A program made the position numbers and the translations under genes. DNA of 64,000 bases. Source: Rheum nobile (taxonomy: Eukaryota; Streptophyta; Magnoliopsida; Caryophyllales; Polygonaceae). The stretch spans positions 248,001-312,000 of the forward strand of contig WOAB01000884.1 in assembly GCA_027886185.1 (NCBI GenBank). Direction: 5' to 3'. The notes beneath the pieces were generated by a model. It did not search any database and was not told where the DNA came from. It saw nothing but the letters and a program-made list of their open reading frames with translations. Shown piece after piece: positions 36,772 to 48,100 of the stretch (within the stretch, counting starts at the first letter, position 1; each line of letters begins with the position of its first letter).

Positions 36772-37604
36772 TGTTGAATTCCTTAGGTTTTGATGGTAAC
36801 AATCATTCAACTAATCTGGTGCCTAAGTGTTTCAGGAACAAACAAAGTTGACGCAGAGAGCTATTAGCAGCGCAAGAATGCAGAGGGAACAAAGAGTCCT
36901 CCATATGCTTTGTTACCTCTCAAGGAACATCAAGGGCCGTAACTAACATCAAAATGCGGAGATCATGAAGAAGTCAAGCATGAAGATTATCTTTGAAGAT
37001 CAAGCGGTTGGAAGAAGGAAATCGGGTTGATCACGCTGATTAGAAGATTTGGAGAGAGAAATATTTTATCTTATTCCAATTATATTATCTTAGGAAATTT
37101 TTCCTTAGATAATGTATTCGGTTGGGATTTTATCTTATTGAATCAAATTGATATCATCTTTTTGTTGAAAATAGTGAGTTAGATATTTTTGTTAGTCGGA
37201 TTTTCGGATTGAATAAATAGAAGTGAGGGATTCATTTCTTGAGTACGAACTCCGAGCATTTCATTGAGAGAAAAAGAAAAGTGAAGCGTCTGTAAGTCTT
37301 AGAGGAGTGAGCTTGTGTTCATCGTTGTAGAAGAGATTCAAATCTAGGTGGGAAGTCTAGGGTTTGAAGTCCAGGCTACAAGTGTAATCGATCAAGAAAT
37401 GAATAAGACAAGTAGATTCTTCAAAATCCTCTCATGCGAGAAGCTTGAAAGCAGTGGTTTTTCCCTGGTTAGTTATTTGACTGATTGGGGTTTCCACTAT
37501 ACATCGTGAGTTCTAGTTACATTCTTTCTTGCTTTATTATTCCACTGCACCTTCTGTGAGAACAAAGCATTTGTTCCCTCAAACGTAACACTAACGATCC
37601 AACA
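36772..37604 (+). repeat. 3' LTR of element E0 (833 bp)
   Basis: It begins TGTTGAATTCC after the purine tract and ends CGATCCAACA. A TATA-like AATAAATA is at 37212-37219. The partner LTR lies outside the window, so the target duplication (expected ATACA) cannot be checked. Confidence 0.8.
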
Positions 37605-38083
37605 ATACATAATGAGAATTCCCACAAAATTTGAAAAAGTGAAATCAATACTCATGCATTGCAACATCACAAATATATAACACATAGAATAAGAGAAGAA
37701 CACTTGAAAAAATACTGATTCCAGAGACATGGATAAAAAACTAAACCTATTGGTTGTTGAGGAACAATTGGTCTTGTTGAAGCATTTATTCGTATCCCCA
37801 AATTCAGATTCACACTCTGAAAATATGATAAGGAAGAAGCACACCAGAATTACCCAGAATGAAAAGAGCATTAGTCACCAGGAAGGTTGAGGACGGGAAT
37901 AGAAATGGAGTCGACGGCGCGGTGGAAGTGAGGTCGAAGGCTGCAGCGGTGTGAGCGAGGTCGACGACGGCGAAAGAAGTGAGATCGACGGCGGTGGAAA
38001 TGGAAGCGAGGTCGACGGCAGCGGCAGTAGAAGCCGAATGACAAAGAAAGTGGTGGATAAGTCAAATTAACCTAATAGCTTAT
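37605..38083. other. Host DNA between E0 and D
   Basis: No gene is supported. From about 37900 to 38040 there are imperfect repeats of GAGGTCGACGGCGG-like triplets, which give arginine-rich false ORFs on the minus strand. Confidence 0.5.
38079..38083. repeat. Target-site duplication of element D (CTTAT), left copy; right copy 40637-40641
   Basis: CTTAT flanks both LTRs of D exactly. Confidence 0.93.
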
Positions 38084-38708
38084 TGTTGGGCCTCGTTTTT
38101 CGGCCCATTGGATCGACCCAATAGCTTGAACCAAAGCTGCCTTCTAGAAGATCCGGTCAGATACAACCTATAGAGATCTTGGTCCGGTCAGTTCAGCCTC
38201 CAGAGATCTCGGGGCGACCAGTGGTTAGAGCGATGACCTATGCGGATTTCGGAGCGACCAGTATGCAGCTAGACGATTCCCGCAGGTCTCAGATGATTTT
38301 AACCGACCCACGTGCAAGATAACGTCTTCCATGAATCTCGGGCGGATTTGCCAACGGATTCAAGCCAAAAACTAGTATAAATATAGAGAAAACTATCTTG
38401 TAATGACCCATTGTCTTTCTTACTCAATTCAAGCAACCCTCTATCATTGTTCTACCATTGTTTTACTCAAAACAACAGATCATTCTCTTACTTAGTTCGT
38501 TATTCCAACATTGAAGCGACCAATGGCTTAATTTCTGTATTTCATTAGTCTCTCATTCAAGGGAGATAAGTTTATATTTCATCCGTTTAATCTCATTCAC
38601 TTGATTGTTAAGTTGATTTGGATTATTTAGATATTACTGATCTATTTGTTGTCTAGTTTCCCTTCTTAAAGCGATTCAGGTCGGTTCGATCTTTTTCTCC
38701 CCAAAACA
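38084..38708 (+). repeat. 5' LTR of element D
   Basis: It begins TGTTGGGCCT and ends CCCCAAAACA, 625 bp. TATAAATATAGAG is at about 38375-38387. The ends resemble those of F's LTR, while the middle differs. Confidence 0.94.
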
Positions 38709-38710
38709 AT

Positions 38711-38728
38711 TTGGCGCCCACCGTGGGG
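38711..38728 (+). other. Primer-binding site of D
   Basis: TTGGCGCCCACCGTGGGG, two bases after the LTR, is identical to that of F (50664-50681 in reverse) and typical of the Tat lineage. Confidence 0.9.
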
Positions 38729-38776
38729 CATCTAGCCAATCAACGATCCGATCAATGATCCAATCCGTATCCAATC

Positions 38777-39268
38777 ATGGCCGGTTACGGGATCCCCATG
38801 GTCACCACTGAAGACCAAGCTCAAACCAACCTCCCGGTCGTAGGTCAAACCGAAGATCCCGCCGACCAACCAATCTTGGACACTCGAATCCAAGAATTAG
38901 CAAAAAGCATGAGCATCCTCCAAGAGGAACTGGCTCAGCAACGCCTAAGAACCGAAACCCTAATCATCCAATCTGAAGTTGAAATTGCAAGACTAATCCG
39001 TGAAAATGAACTTTTGAAATCGCAGGTGAATTCGGCCGCATCGGTCCCAGGAGGATCAAAGCGCGTAGTCAACACCGAAGGCCTCCAAACACGTCTCAAC
39101 ATGAATGGGGCAATTTCGACGCCCATGGCTCTGATCACTCAGAGCGTCATTCAACCCATTGCTATGTTTCAAACTCCTCCAGTCAATACTTTAATGACTA
39201 ACGCTCCAAATACCCGTGTCGAAGCTTCGAAGATGTACAAGACAAAGCCATGGCCTAGGTCAGACTAG
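38777..39268 (+). pseudogene. D gag fragment with internal deletion
   Basis: The frame starts at ATG 38777 and encodes 163 residues. Residues about 30-90 (LAKSMSILQEELAQQR, ARLIRENELLKSQV) align with the N-terminal coiled coil of F gag (48418-50628). Near 39222 the sequence jumps to a part that in F lies in the capsid C-terminus (FEDVHAKTMAEVRLEED), read here in another frame. Most of capsid, nucleocapsid and all of protease are thus missing. It could encode a short coiled-coil protein at best. Confidence 0.8.
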
Positions 39269-40011
39269 AAGAAGACGAAGAGTCCACAAAATACAATCAA
39301 CTAAACTGGAACACGACCCATTGGGAGTCGTCTTACTTTTGAAAACTTATACATTGCACTTCATTTAGATTCAGTCGATTATACTTATCCAACTGTTTAC
39401 TAACTTAAGCATCGGAGCACCGTTGGGCTCACACCCAACGGTCACCCTTTGATCTTTTCTATACTTTTCAAGTGTCTTGGACAGGAACACGACAAGAGGC
39501 CTCAAGACAAAATCAAGTTGATCAACATACACAAAACACAATCATACATAACGCTTATACATTACACGATCGATCGGTACACAAGGAATAAAGGAACAAA
39601 AACAAGACACGTTTTTACAAGACCTGCCCTGATTAAGGTACACGTCTTATACAAATACTATGACACTCTTCCCTAGAACTACACGACATGTCACACTCAA
39701 TTACAAGTCTACTCGACCGACGTCACACGACTTGACCAGGAAGTGACTGACGAGTCCACTTGCAAAACAAAGCAAATGACAAACAAGGAGCGGTCTCCTG
39801 ACCCTTCGACATCACAAGAGACGCCCTCAGTCATCTTCACACGATTATTGGCTGTATTAAGCTGACTTTCAGCTTGAGCAATACACATGTCGGCCCCGTT
39901 GCCAGAACGCCTGTAGCAAAATCGAGATGAAGATCATGCCAAAAGAGAGAAGTTATAAAATCAAACCGTCCCACCACATGACGCTCTGTCCCAGTTTAAT
40001 TTTGGGGCAAT
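39269..40011 (+). other. D interior after the gag fragment
   Basis: No coding region is supported. A perfect 9-bp inverted repeat (ACCGTTGGG, 6-base loop, CCCAACGGT) lies at 39419-39442. A G-rich tract (TTTTGGGGCAAT) abuts the 3' LTR and probably acts as the purine tract. Confidence 0.65.
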
Positions 40012-40636
40012 TGTTGGGCCTCATTTTTTGTCCCATTGGATCGGCCTAATATCTTAAACCAAAGCTGCCTTCTAGAAGATCCGGTCAGAAACAACCTCCG
40101 GAGATCTTGGTCCGGTCAGTTCAGCCTCCAGAGATCTCGGGGCGACCAGTGGTTAGAGTGACGACTTCCGCGGATTTCGGAGTGACCAGTATGCAGCTAG
40201 ACGACTCCCACAGATCTCGGACGATTTTAACCGACCCACGTTCAGGATAACGTCTTCCATGAATCTCGGGCGGATTTGCCAACGGATTCAAGCCAAAAAC
40301 TAGTATAAATATAGAGAAAACTATCTTGTAATGACACATTGTCATTCTTACTCAATTCAAGCAACCCTCTATCATTGTTCTACCATTGTTATACTCAAAA
40401 CAACAGATCATTCTCTTACTTAGTCCATTATTCCAACATTGAAGTGACCGATGACTAAATTTCTGTATTTGATTAGTCTCTCATTCAAGGGAGATAAGTT
40501 TATATTACATCCGTTTAATCTCATTCACTTGATTGTTAAGTTGATTTGGATTATTTAGATATTACTGATCTATTTGTTGTCTAGTTGCTCTTCCTAAAGC
40601 GATTCAGGTCGGTTCGATCTTTTTTGCCCCAAAACA
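40012..40636 (+). repeat. 3' LTR of element D
   Basis: It is 625 bp, from TGTTGGGCCT to CCCCAAAACA, followed by the duplication CTTAT. Confidence 0.94.
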
Positions 40637-40641
40637 CTTAT

Positions 40642-41476
40642 CTAACTTAACCACCTTCAAAATCAACCAGTTCAATTCATTCATATATAACCAAATCTAA
40701 CCTTAAATAATTTGAGCTAATTAATTAGGACTGAAATCAATGTCATATGAACTTGTGATGAGAAAAAAGTGAGACCATGATCCTATGCTCACTGGATTGT
40801 TTGAAGTGGGTCACTGATGAATAGTCAGAGTTGTCGAAGATCGGCGTCCTAAGCGCCAGCGGTGATGGTCGGAATCCCAATTGTTTGCTAGGGTAAAATT
40901 AATGAAGAAGAGAGGGCGGTGGATAAGAGCTTGGAGAGAGACAAGGTTAAATAGAGGAATGTAAGACAATAATGTTAATTTGGTCTTCCTCTTTGTTCTT
41001 CCTCAAATCTTGACACGTGGTAATGAGGTGGATAGATGGGGGCTTGACACACAACCAACAAGGTGACACACACCAAATGGTAATTTTGTAATTAATTTAA
41101 AAAGAGAAGGTAAAAATATGTACTATTCATTTAGAAATCTTTGGCTTTTATAAGATTATAGATAGATTATAGATTATAGATATAGATATAGATATAGATA
41201 TAGATATAATATATAAAATGAGATCTAATAATTATTACCATAAGCACTCAGTAGGGGTTGGAGCATTGCCTTTCAGATTTTGCCTTCCTTTTTTATATTT
41301 TTTCTTGTTAATATTTTCTTTCTTTACCTTTTCTTTTTCTTTTTCTTGATCTCATCTCTGATGAACACACTTATGGCACGAACTATGAAATTACCTATGA
41401 CACATCTAAATTGAATCCTTCATCACCAAGTATTTATCTTCTCGGTTTGTAGATGCTTATGTTGTGTCACAATATA
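40642..41476. other. Host DNA between D and F, with a GATATA microsatellite
   Basis: No gene is seen. A run of TAGATA/GATATA units lies at about 41158-41210 and a pyrimidine-rich stretch at 41290-41350. Confidence 0.55.
41472..41476. repeat. Target-site duplication of element F (ATATA), left copy; right copy 51357-51361
   Basis: ATATA occurs before the left LTR and after the right LTR of F. The low-complexity sequence makes it a weaker proof than those of A, B and D, but it fits exactly. Confidence 0.85.
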
Positions 41477-42134
41477 TGTTTTGGGGCGAAAAGATCGGAC
41501 GACCTAAATCGCCTTAGACGGGGTGACTAGTCGATCGGATGATAGAAAACAATCCAAACCAAGCAAATAATAGATAAACAAAGAGTAAATGTATAATAAC
41601 GAGATGATTCTATTAGATGTCGTGTTAATCGGATCGAATCGAGGTACAACTTATCGTAATTTAGACCGAGTGGTCGTGTAGGACCCGACCGGTGACTTTT
41701 AGGCGGCGACCGGCGGAGAGTAAGCGTAGACAATCGGGAGAGAGCTAGGCGGGGAGCGTAAGTGTTGTTCTGATCCGTTTGTGAGCCAGAATGCTTGTGT
41801 CCTCAGCGTAATCGTGTGCCTTCTCGCCTTCTCTTCCTCGTCGTCCAAAAATGGTAAGTCCTTTTCCTTTGTTACCGTTATATTTTTTGCCATATATTTT
41901 ATCTTCAATGATGGGAGTAATGGTGAAGATTATTCCATTAAATCTCTGTAATTACGGTGGCTTGAATGTCGTGGCCGTTGCGTGATCTGGGCATTTAATG
42001 CATGGCGAGATTCTCGCGATCCTGTCGGAGGGCATTCGACCAGTGAAGTCTCGTCGCCTCCTCTGGGCTTTTCCTTTGTTCTTCCGATCTGCAGTGGGCT
42101 TGGGCTCGATTCACCCGATTCGTCTTCTCCGGGG
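41477..42134 (-). repeat. 3' LTR of element F, missing 15 bp at its inner end
   Basis: It aligns without gaps to 50684-51341 of the other LTR. The partner has 15 more bases (ATGCCAGGCCCAACA) that are absent here. No purine tract is found beside it, so a deletion removed the LTR/interior junction. Confidence 0.9.
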
Positions 42135-42170
42135 CATGATGCGACGCCTCTGCAAATCTTCCTTTCCCTC

Positions 42171-42178
42171 CATAAATT
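42171..42178 (+). promoter_or_regulatory. TATA-like box before the F antisense ORF
   Basis: CATAAATT lies about 145 bp before ATG 42318, on the strand of the antisense ORF. A possible donor (GGTAAGC) near 42234 could belong to a leader intron. This is only a candidate. Confidence 0.3.
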
Positions 42179-42317
42179 CGGAGCAGAGGGAATCGATTAG
42201 TCTTCATCCCATCTTCCTTTGCAAGTTTCTTCTGGTAAGCTTCTCGGTCTCTCTCGCCATAGTTTTCTGATTTCTCTAGTCATAGCTCTTTGATCTCTCT
42301 CTCTTTCCATTCTCGAA

Positions 42318-44246
42318 ATGGTTTCCATTGAGGCTTTTGAGTCATCGAAGACTCTTTCCGATTCTCGTGAAGGTGAAACTCCTCCTCGTTTAATTTTGAA
42401 GGAGTCGGATGCATTGACTAGCACTTTGTCCCAGGCGGAGCTGGATCAAGTTCTCCAAATCGGGGGCTTTCCACCGGAGACGGTCGCCAGGTTGCCTCAT
42501 CCAGACGAGAGGGACGATGCGCGTTACGAAGGATGGATTTGCTTCTACGCATACCCGTTTAGAATAGGGCATAAATTTCCTTTCTCTCCCCTTGTCAGGG
42601 ATTTTTTAGCCACTTTGGCGCTGGCGCCATGTCAAGTAATGCCTCAGGCGTGGAGAGTTCTTAGGGTTTTAGACCTTGTGAATGTTCCAACTGGGGCCGA
42701 TTTTGATTTTGACGCTCTATGGTATAACTACTTTATTGGGTCGAAGAGTTCCTGTCGCGTTCAATTGCGTATCCGACATGGTCGGAAGCCCTTGGTGCAG
42801 AGCCCTGATGTCAACGACCGCGGATGGGGGTCGAAGTTATTTTTTGTCGAACGTTCTTCTTTGGAGAAGGAGGGAGAGTGTTCGTTTTTTGTTGACGGAG
42901 TGGCGAATCGATAGTATGTATTTGTCTTCTCTTTCGCGTACTTTATGTGTCTTAACTCTTGCTTTAACTTTTCTTTTTTGTAGTCCCCGAACCAGAAGAT
43001 CTAGAAGTGAGTAGCTGGTCGGAAGGCTTGTCGAAGATTGTCCTTGAAATTCCCGCATCTGAAAGAAAGTTTGTGAACGTCAACCTGCTGTCGACGACCC
43101 CTGCCTCTCAAGACGACATGTCGAATGTCTCATCGTCTCATGCAAAAGGTAGATTCTTGACTCTAGGCGTCTTTTACTATTTTTCGTTTTGTCGTGTACT
43201 TTAGGATTTCTCCCTTTCTGTTGTTCTGTCGTGTCAGGTTCCCCTGGTGGTCGATCGAGTGCTCGTTTGAGGGTGGCATCAGGGAAAAGTCTGATCGAGC
43301 AGAGGAAGGCGGCGGCCAAAGCCGTGTCAAGCAAACCGGATTTGTTGGATCTGACGGTTCCAGTCAAGACTGGCTTTAAGAGGAAGGCAAGCGCTCTCCC
43401 TGAAGACGTCAAGGTGGAGGACATCCCTAGGAAGAAGAGTGCGACCGCTGAGGGGGTCGGCAAGATCGGTGCCGTCGGACAGTCGATCGCCGACCTTTTT
43501 CGCGCTCAGGACCCGACTTTGAAGTCGGAAGTTAAGGATGTCTCCCCTCTAGACTGCATTGGTAAAGCGGGATGCTCCGCGTGGAGGGTGAATTGCCCTT
43601 TGTTCTTGTTTTTATGTTTCTTTTTGCTCGACCGCGTTTCTTGATTGTGTTTTTGTGTTGTCGTGTGTCTTTCTGTCAGGCCTTCTAGTATTTCTTGGGA
43701 GCTTACTCCGGTGTTCAGGCGATGCTTGTTAAGGCCGAGGACAGGGCTGCTAGGTCAGAGTCCGACCTTGCGTCTTTGAGGACCAAGCTGGAGGGAGCAG
43801 AGAGTCGCTACCGTGAGACTGAGCGTCGCCTCACCAGGGAACTGAAGAGTTGTCAAGAAGAGTTGGTCGCAAGTCGGAGGGGGTTTGAAGAGTGCCGATC
43901 AGGCATTGAGGAGGAGGTGAAGCGGGCTCGGATTGCCAATGGCCAGATTACTGGCGATGTTGGGGCCTTTTATGCTGTGAAGTCGCACATCGAGATGATC
44001 GAAGAGTTCAACGAGGGCAAGCATGAGCTTTGGGACCTGAAAGCGGAGAAGGAGACTCTGGACTCCATGTTCCCAAAGGGCGATCCTGGTCAGGAGCTGT
44101 TTTGCTTGGCCGGCGTCGGAGAAGAGGCCGTGGATGAAGGCGCCGATGAGGACGAGGCCGATCCTGGCAATGTCGAGCCGACTGACGAGATAGCATCTCT
44201 GGAGCCAGCCCCTGTGGAAGGTAATGCCATTGTCCCCGACGTCTGA
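42318..44246 (+). pseudogene. F antisense ORF: 'putative gypsy-type transposase' domain plus coiled coil, three introns
   Basis: This ORF lies on the strand opposite to gag-pol. Exon 1 (42318-42913) encodes a region with FYAYPFRIGHKFPFSPLVRDFL and APCQVMPQAWRVL, the pattern of the plant domain of unknown role called 'transposase (putative) gypsy type'. Near its end a T-run (about 42889-42894) seems to have shifted the frame. Introns with GT-AG ends are 42914-42983, 43149-43237 and 43562-43679. Exons 2 and 3 join in phase (PEPEDLEV; GSPGGRSS). Exon 4 (43680-44246) has a stop or frame problem at its start, then a coiled coil (about 43730-43950) and an acidic tail. Such ORFs are known in Tat elements; no function is established. 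Confidence 0.8.
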
Positions 44247-44305
44247 TTTGTTTTATTCGCGTAGTATGGCTTCGTTTGCCCCACCTATGTGTGGGTTTGA
44301 ATATT

Positions 44306-44429
44306 ATGTGTTTTGGCGACCCGTCCACCATCGCGGGTCGCAGGATATTTCTGAATGATTGTTGGTAAAGTCCTACAGATGTGTAGGCAGACAATGTGTT
44401 TTGGCGACCCGTCCACCATCGCGGGTCGC
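44306..44429. repeat. Direct repeat of 36 bp with an internal hairpin
   Basis: The 36-bp unit at 44306-44341 recurs at 44394-44429 without change. Each unit contains GCGACCC and GGGTCGC (spaced by 12 bases), so each can form a short hairpin. It lies just after the stop of the antisense ORF. Confidence 0.93.
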
Positions 44430-44942
44430 GTTTTATGTATAAAAATGCTTTTATTCCGATGCAATTGCGTTTTTACATATCGAGTCGTATGTTAGTTTGT
44501 CTCGTACATGTTCGTCGGACTTCCTAGGAAGTTGTCGACGACGTTTTGTATTTCGTATGTGTCGGTTTCACCCGTGTGCTCCGTCGAGTGGGGTTTCACC
44601 GTATGTATGTATGTAGAGCAGGCCTGCGATGTGTTTGTGTATGTGTTAGTCATGACATTATGCCGGGGAGGTAAGCAATATGTTTTATTGCGTAAATGTA
44701 ATAAGGTGTTGTACCTTATGTTTTGTGTAAGGCAGGCGGTGTGCCGACGTGCCTGTGTTGTCATCTCCTCGTGTTCCGATCGATCGTGTAATGTAATGTA
44801 AGCGTTTTTTTGCGGATGACAGGATCCAATGTAAATGTTGTTCTGCATTTGTGTTTTTGTAAGGAGGAAGTCCTCGCTTAGTGTCAGATGATGACATGTA
44901 AAAGAAGATAGAGATGTACATGCAATAAGATGCGATGTATAT

Positions 44943-45068
44943 GCGATAGATAGCAATGTATATGTGACAGATAGCAATGTATATGCGATAGATAGCAATG
45001 TATATGTGACATATAGCAATGTATATGCGATAGATAGCAATGTATATGTGATAGATAGCAATGTATAT
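44943..45068. repeat. Tandem repeat of 21 bp, six units, alternating in two variants
   Basis: Six 21-bp units run from 44943 to 45068. Units 1, 3 and 5 begin GCGATAG; units 2, 4 and 6 begin GTGA. The array therefore has a 42-bp higher-order period. Flanking DNA at 44928-44942 and 45069-45079 has degenerate units. The array sits between integrase and the antisense ORF. Confidence 0.95.
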
Positions 45069-45107
45069 GCGACGTATAGAATTTGTATGATGTTTTACCT
45101 CATCGGT

Positions 45108-48100
45108 TCAGAAATGGTAGAGCTTTAGATGTGCTGCGTTCCAACTTCTCGGGATCGATCGTCCGTCTTTGTCTTCTAACTGATATGCTCCTTGTTCGAC
45201 CACTTCGGTGATCAAGTAGGGTCCTTCCCATTGCGGTGCTAGCTTTCTGTCGAATGGGTTCTTGGTGTTCTGGAAAGTTTTCCTTAGGACCCAGTCTCCG
45301 ACCTTGAATGCCTTGATTCGAACGTGCTTGTTGTAGCTCCTTGTGACCTGTTGTTGGAACCTGACCATCCTGATTCGGGCTTTCTCCCTGATCTCATCCG
45401 CTGTGTCCAGATTGTGTGTTAGTTCGATGTCGTTTTGTTCATTTGTCTGAAGGTTACAGCGAGCAGTCGGAACCAGTAACTCAGCCGGGATGACCGCCTC
45501 GCTCCCGTAGACGAGAGAGAAAGGCGATTGCCCGGTCGCATTCTTTGGAGTAGTCCTGTCGGACCAGAGAATAAGTGGGAGTTCGTCTGCCCATTTGCCT
45601 TTAGCCCCTGTGAGGCGTTTCTTGAGGTTGTTGATGATGATCTTGTTGCTGGATTCGGCTTGTCCGTTGGATTGCGGATACCGAGGTGTGGATGTGACCA
45701 ACTTGATGTTCCATTGATCGCAAAAGGCTCGAGTCTTATGACTGATGAATTGGGAGCCATTATCGCACACGATTTCTGACGGGATGCCAAATCTGCACAA
45801 GATATTGCGTTTTATGAATGAAATGACGTGTTGATCTTTTACCTCTCTGTAGGCTTCGGCTTCGATCCATTTAGGGAAGTAGTCCGTCATGGCAAGGAAG
45901 AAGACTCTTTCACCCGACGCGGGGGGGAGCTTTCCGACGATGTCCATTCCCTATCTCATAAAGGGCCATAGAGCTAGGGTCGGATGGAGGAGCTCCGAAG
46001 GTTGATGATGGACGGGTGCGTGCCGCTGACAGGTGTCGCATCTCTTGGTGTATTCCATGGCGTCTTTGTTCATCGTTGACCAATAGTACCCGTTTTGTAG
46101 GGCTTTACCCGAGAGGCTTCGTCCGCCGGTGTGGTTGCCACACTCCCCTCCGTGCAACGATTGCAAGATACGCCCGACTTCTGAAGTCTTGAGTCATCGT
46201 AGGAGTAGTCCTGTAATAGACCTTTTGTACAAGATGTTATCTATGATATCGTAAGAGAGTGCTTGTACCTTGAGCCTTTTTGCTTCTGTCTTGTCGTCGG
46301 GTAGAATGCCGTCTTTCAACCATCTAATGTAAGGTAGTATCCAGTCATCATTGGTGTCGACGATGTCTTCTTCTGGTCGGTCGCCTATTTCCATGGCGAC
46401 GAGTTCTTCAAGCGATGTTGTTGACTCGACGGATGTCCTTGGGACGGCTGGCATCATGATGTGGGCCAATGGTATGTGTGGAAATTCCTTCGGTTCTAGG
46501 ACGGATCCTAGATTAGCGAGTGCGTCAGCTTGGGAGTTAAGATCCCTGGGCACTTGTCTGATGTTGAATGTTTGGAATTGTCCGATCAGTTTCTTGGCTA
46601 CCTCCAAGTAGGCTATCATTCTGGCGTCCTTGGCATTATACGCCCCTTGTATCTAGTTTACGACTAGCAGAGAGTCGCAAACGACTTCGATCTCTCGGAC
46701 CCCTAGGTCGCGAGCCAAGATGAGTCTGAATATGAGTGCTTCGTATTCAGCTTCGTTGTTAGTCGCATCCCATTCACATCTGACAGCTTGAGCTATCTTG
46801 TCTCCTTGTGGCGATTTTAGCACGACCCTTAGCCCCGATCCTCTGGCATTCGATGCCCCGTCTGTGTGGAGCTCCCATGTACCTGCCTCGTCCGTCGCGA
46901 GTAGTTTTGTTGATTCTTTTGTGGCTTCTTGCTCTAGGGTCAAACTGAAATCGGCCACAAAGTCGGCTAAGGCTTGCGACTTGATCGTTGTCCTGGGCTC
47001 GTATTCGATGTCGTAACCGCTGAGGTGTATGGCCCATTTGGTCATTCGTCCTGTGAACTCAGGTTTCCTCATGATAGCTCTCATGGGATGATTAGTGCGA
47101 ACAATAATAGTATGGGATTCGAAATATGGTTTGAGTTTGTTCGAAGCCATTACCAATGATAGCACGAGCTTTTCAAGTGACAAATACCTTGTTTCGGCTG
47201 GTAACAGCGTTCGACTGACGTAGTATATTTGCGACTGTTTGCCATCCTCCTCTCTGACCAGTACTGCGTTTACGGCTGATTCTGACACTGCAAGATAAAG
47301 AAATGATGGAACGCTGCTTCGTGTTCTTCCGTCCATTGAAAGGACTTGTTCTTCTTGAGTGCGTCGTGGAAGGGTTTGCACTTGTCGGATGATTTGGAGA
47401 TGAATCTGTTCAAAGCTGCTATCCGACCTGTGAGCTTCTGTACGTCTTTGACGCATCGGGGGGATCGAAGGTTGATGAGAGCCTTGATTTGTTCTGGGCT
47501 GGCCTCTACTCCTCTTTGTGTCACCATGTATCCTAAGAACTTCCGTGATGACACTCCGAAGGAGCATTTAGTAGGGTTTAGTTTCATGTTGTACCTTTTG
47601 AGCACCTCGAAGCTGTCACGTATGTGGTCTATGTGATCTTCTTTCTTTTTGGACTTGACCAACATGTCGTCTATGTAGACTTCCATCGTGTCTCCGATTT
47701 GGTCTTTGAACATTTTGTTGACTAGTCGTTGATACGTAGCCCCTGCATTTTTCAGACCAAAGGGCATTACTTGGTAACAATAGATACCTTCGCTGGTGAT
47801 GAATGCTATTTTTTCTTAATCGTCGGGTTCCATAAGGATCTAATTGTAACCGCTGAAAGTGTCCATGAAGGTAAGCATTTCGTGCCCCGCTGTGGCATCG
47901 ACCATGGCGTCGATATGGGGTAGAGGAAACGAGTCATTGGGACAAGCCTTGTTGAGGTCTGTGAAGTCGATGCAGACTCTCCATTTGCCGTTCTTCTTCT
48001 GGACTACGACCACGTTGGCTAGCCATTCAGGATAGTGGACCTCCCTGATCTTTCCTGTTTCCAATAAGCTTTTGACTTCGTCGTCGACTATCTTGTTCCG

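Larger units (their letters stand above)
1..37604 (+). mobile_element. E0: oldest Sirevirus-type Ty1/copia element, host of the nested stack
   Basis: This is an LTR retrotransposon in plus orientation whose 5' LTR, gag and protease lie left of the window. The visible pieces are integrase to RNase H (1-2587), post-pol DNA (2588-2983), an env-like remnant (12030-12779 continuing at 35820-35845), purine-rich 3' DNA, and the 3' LTR (36772-37604). It was split by element A at a CTTTG site and by element B at an AGCTC site. Removing both insertions and one copy of each duplication gives a continuous order of pol, extra ORF, polypurine tracts and LTR, which is how Sireviruses are built. Assignment to Sirevirus is by gene order and the purine-tract motif, not by a phylogeny. 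Confidence 0.85.
38084..40636 (+). mobile_element. D: small non-autonomous LTR element with a gag fragment and Tat-type ends
   Basis: Two LTRs of exactly 625 bp (38084-38708 and 40012-40636) flank only 1303 bp. The primer site and the start of gag match those of Tat-lineage element F. There is no protease, reverse transcriptase or integrase. The element must have moved with proteins supplied by an autonomous relative. Its LTRs differ more than those of F (about 5-6 % by eye), so it is older than F. Confidence 0.93.
44247..45107. other. F spacer between antisense ORF and integrase
   Basis: It is non-coding and holds two kinds of repeats described separately. The two coding strands of F converge on this stretch, so it probably contains the 3' ends of both transcripts. 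Confidence 0.7.

Noticed and set aside
37871..38065. Arg- and His-rich minus-strand ORF
   Set aside because: It comes from imperfect GGTCGACGG triplet repeats; short and without a conserved motif.
44492..45061. Minus-strand ORF of 189 residues with repeats such as LLSIAYT
   Set aside because: It is the translation of the 21-bp tandem array (21 is a multiple of 3) and flanking spacer; it has no family signature.
44943..45068. CRISPR array
   Set aside because: Units are contiguous with no unique spacers, and the sequence is nuclear plant DNA.
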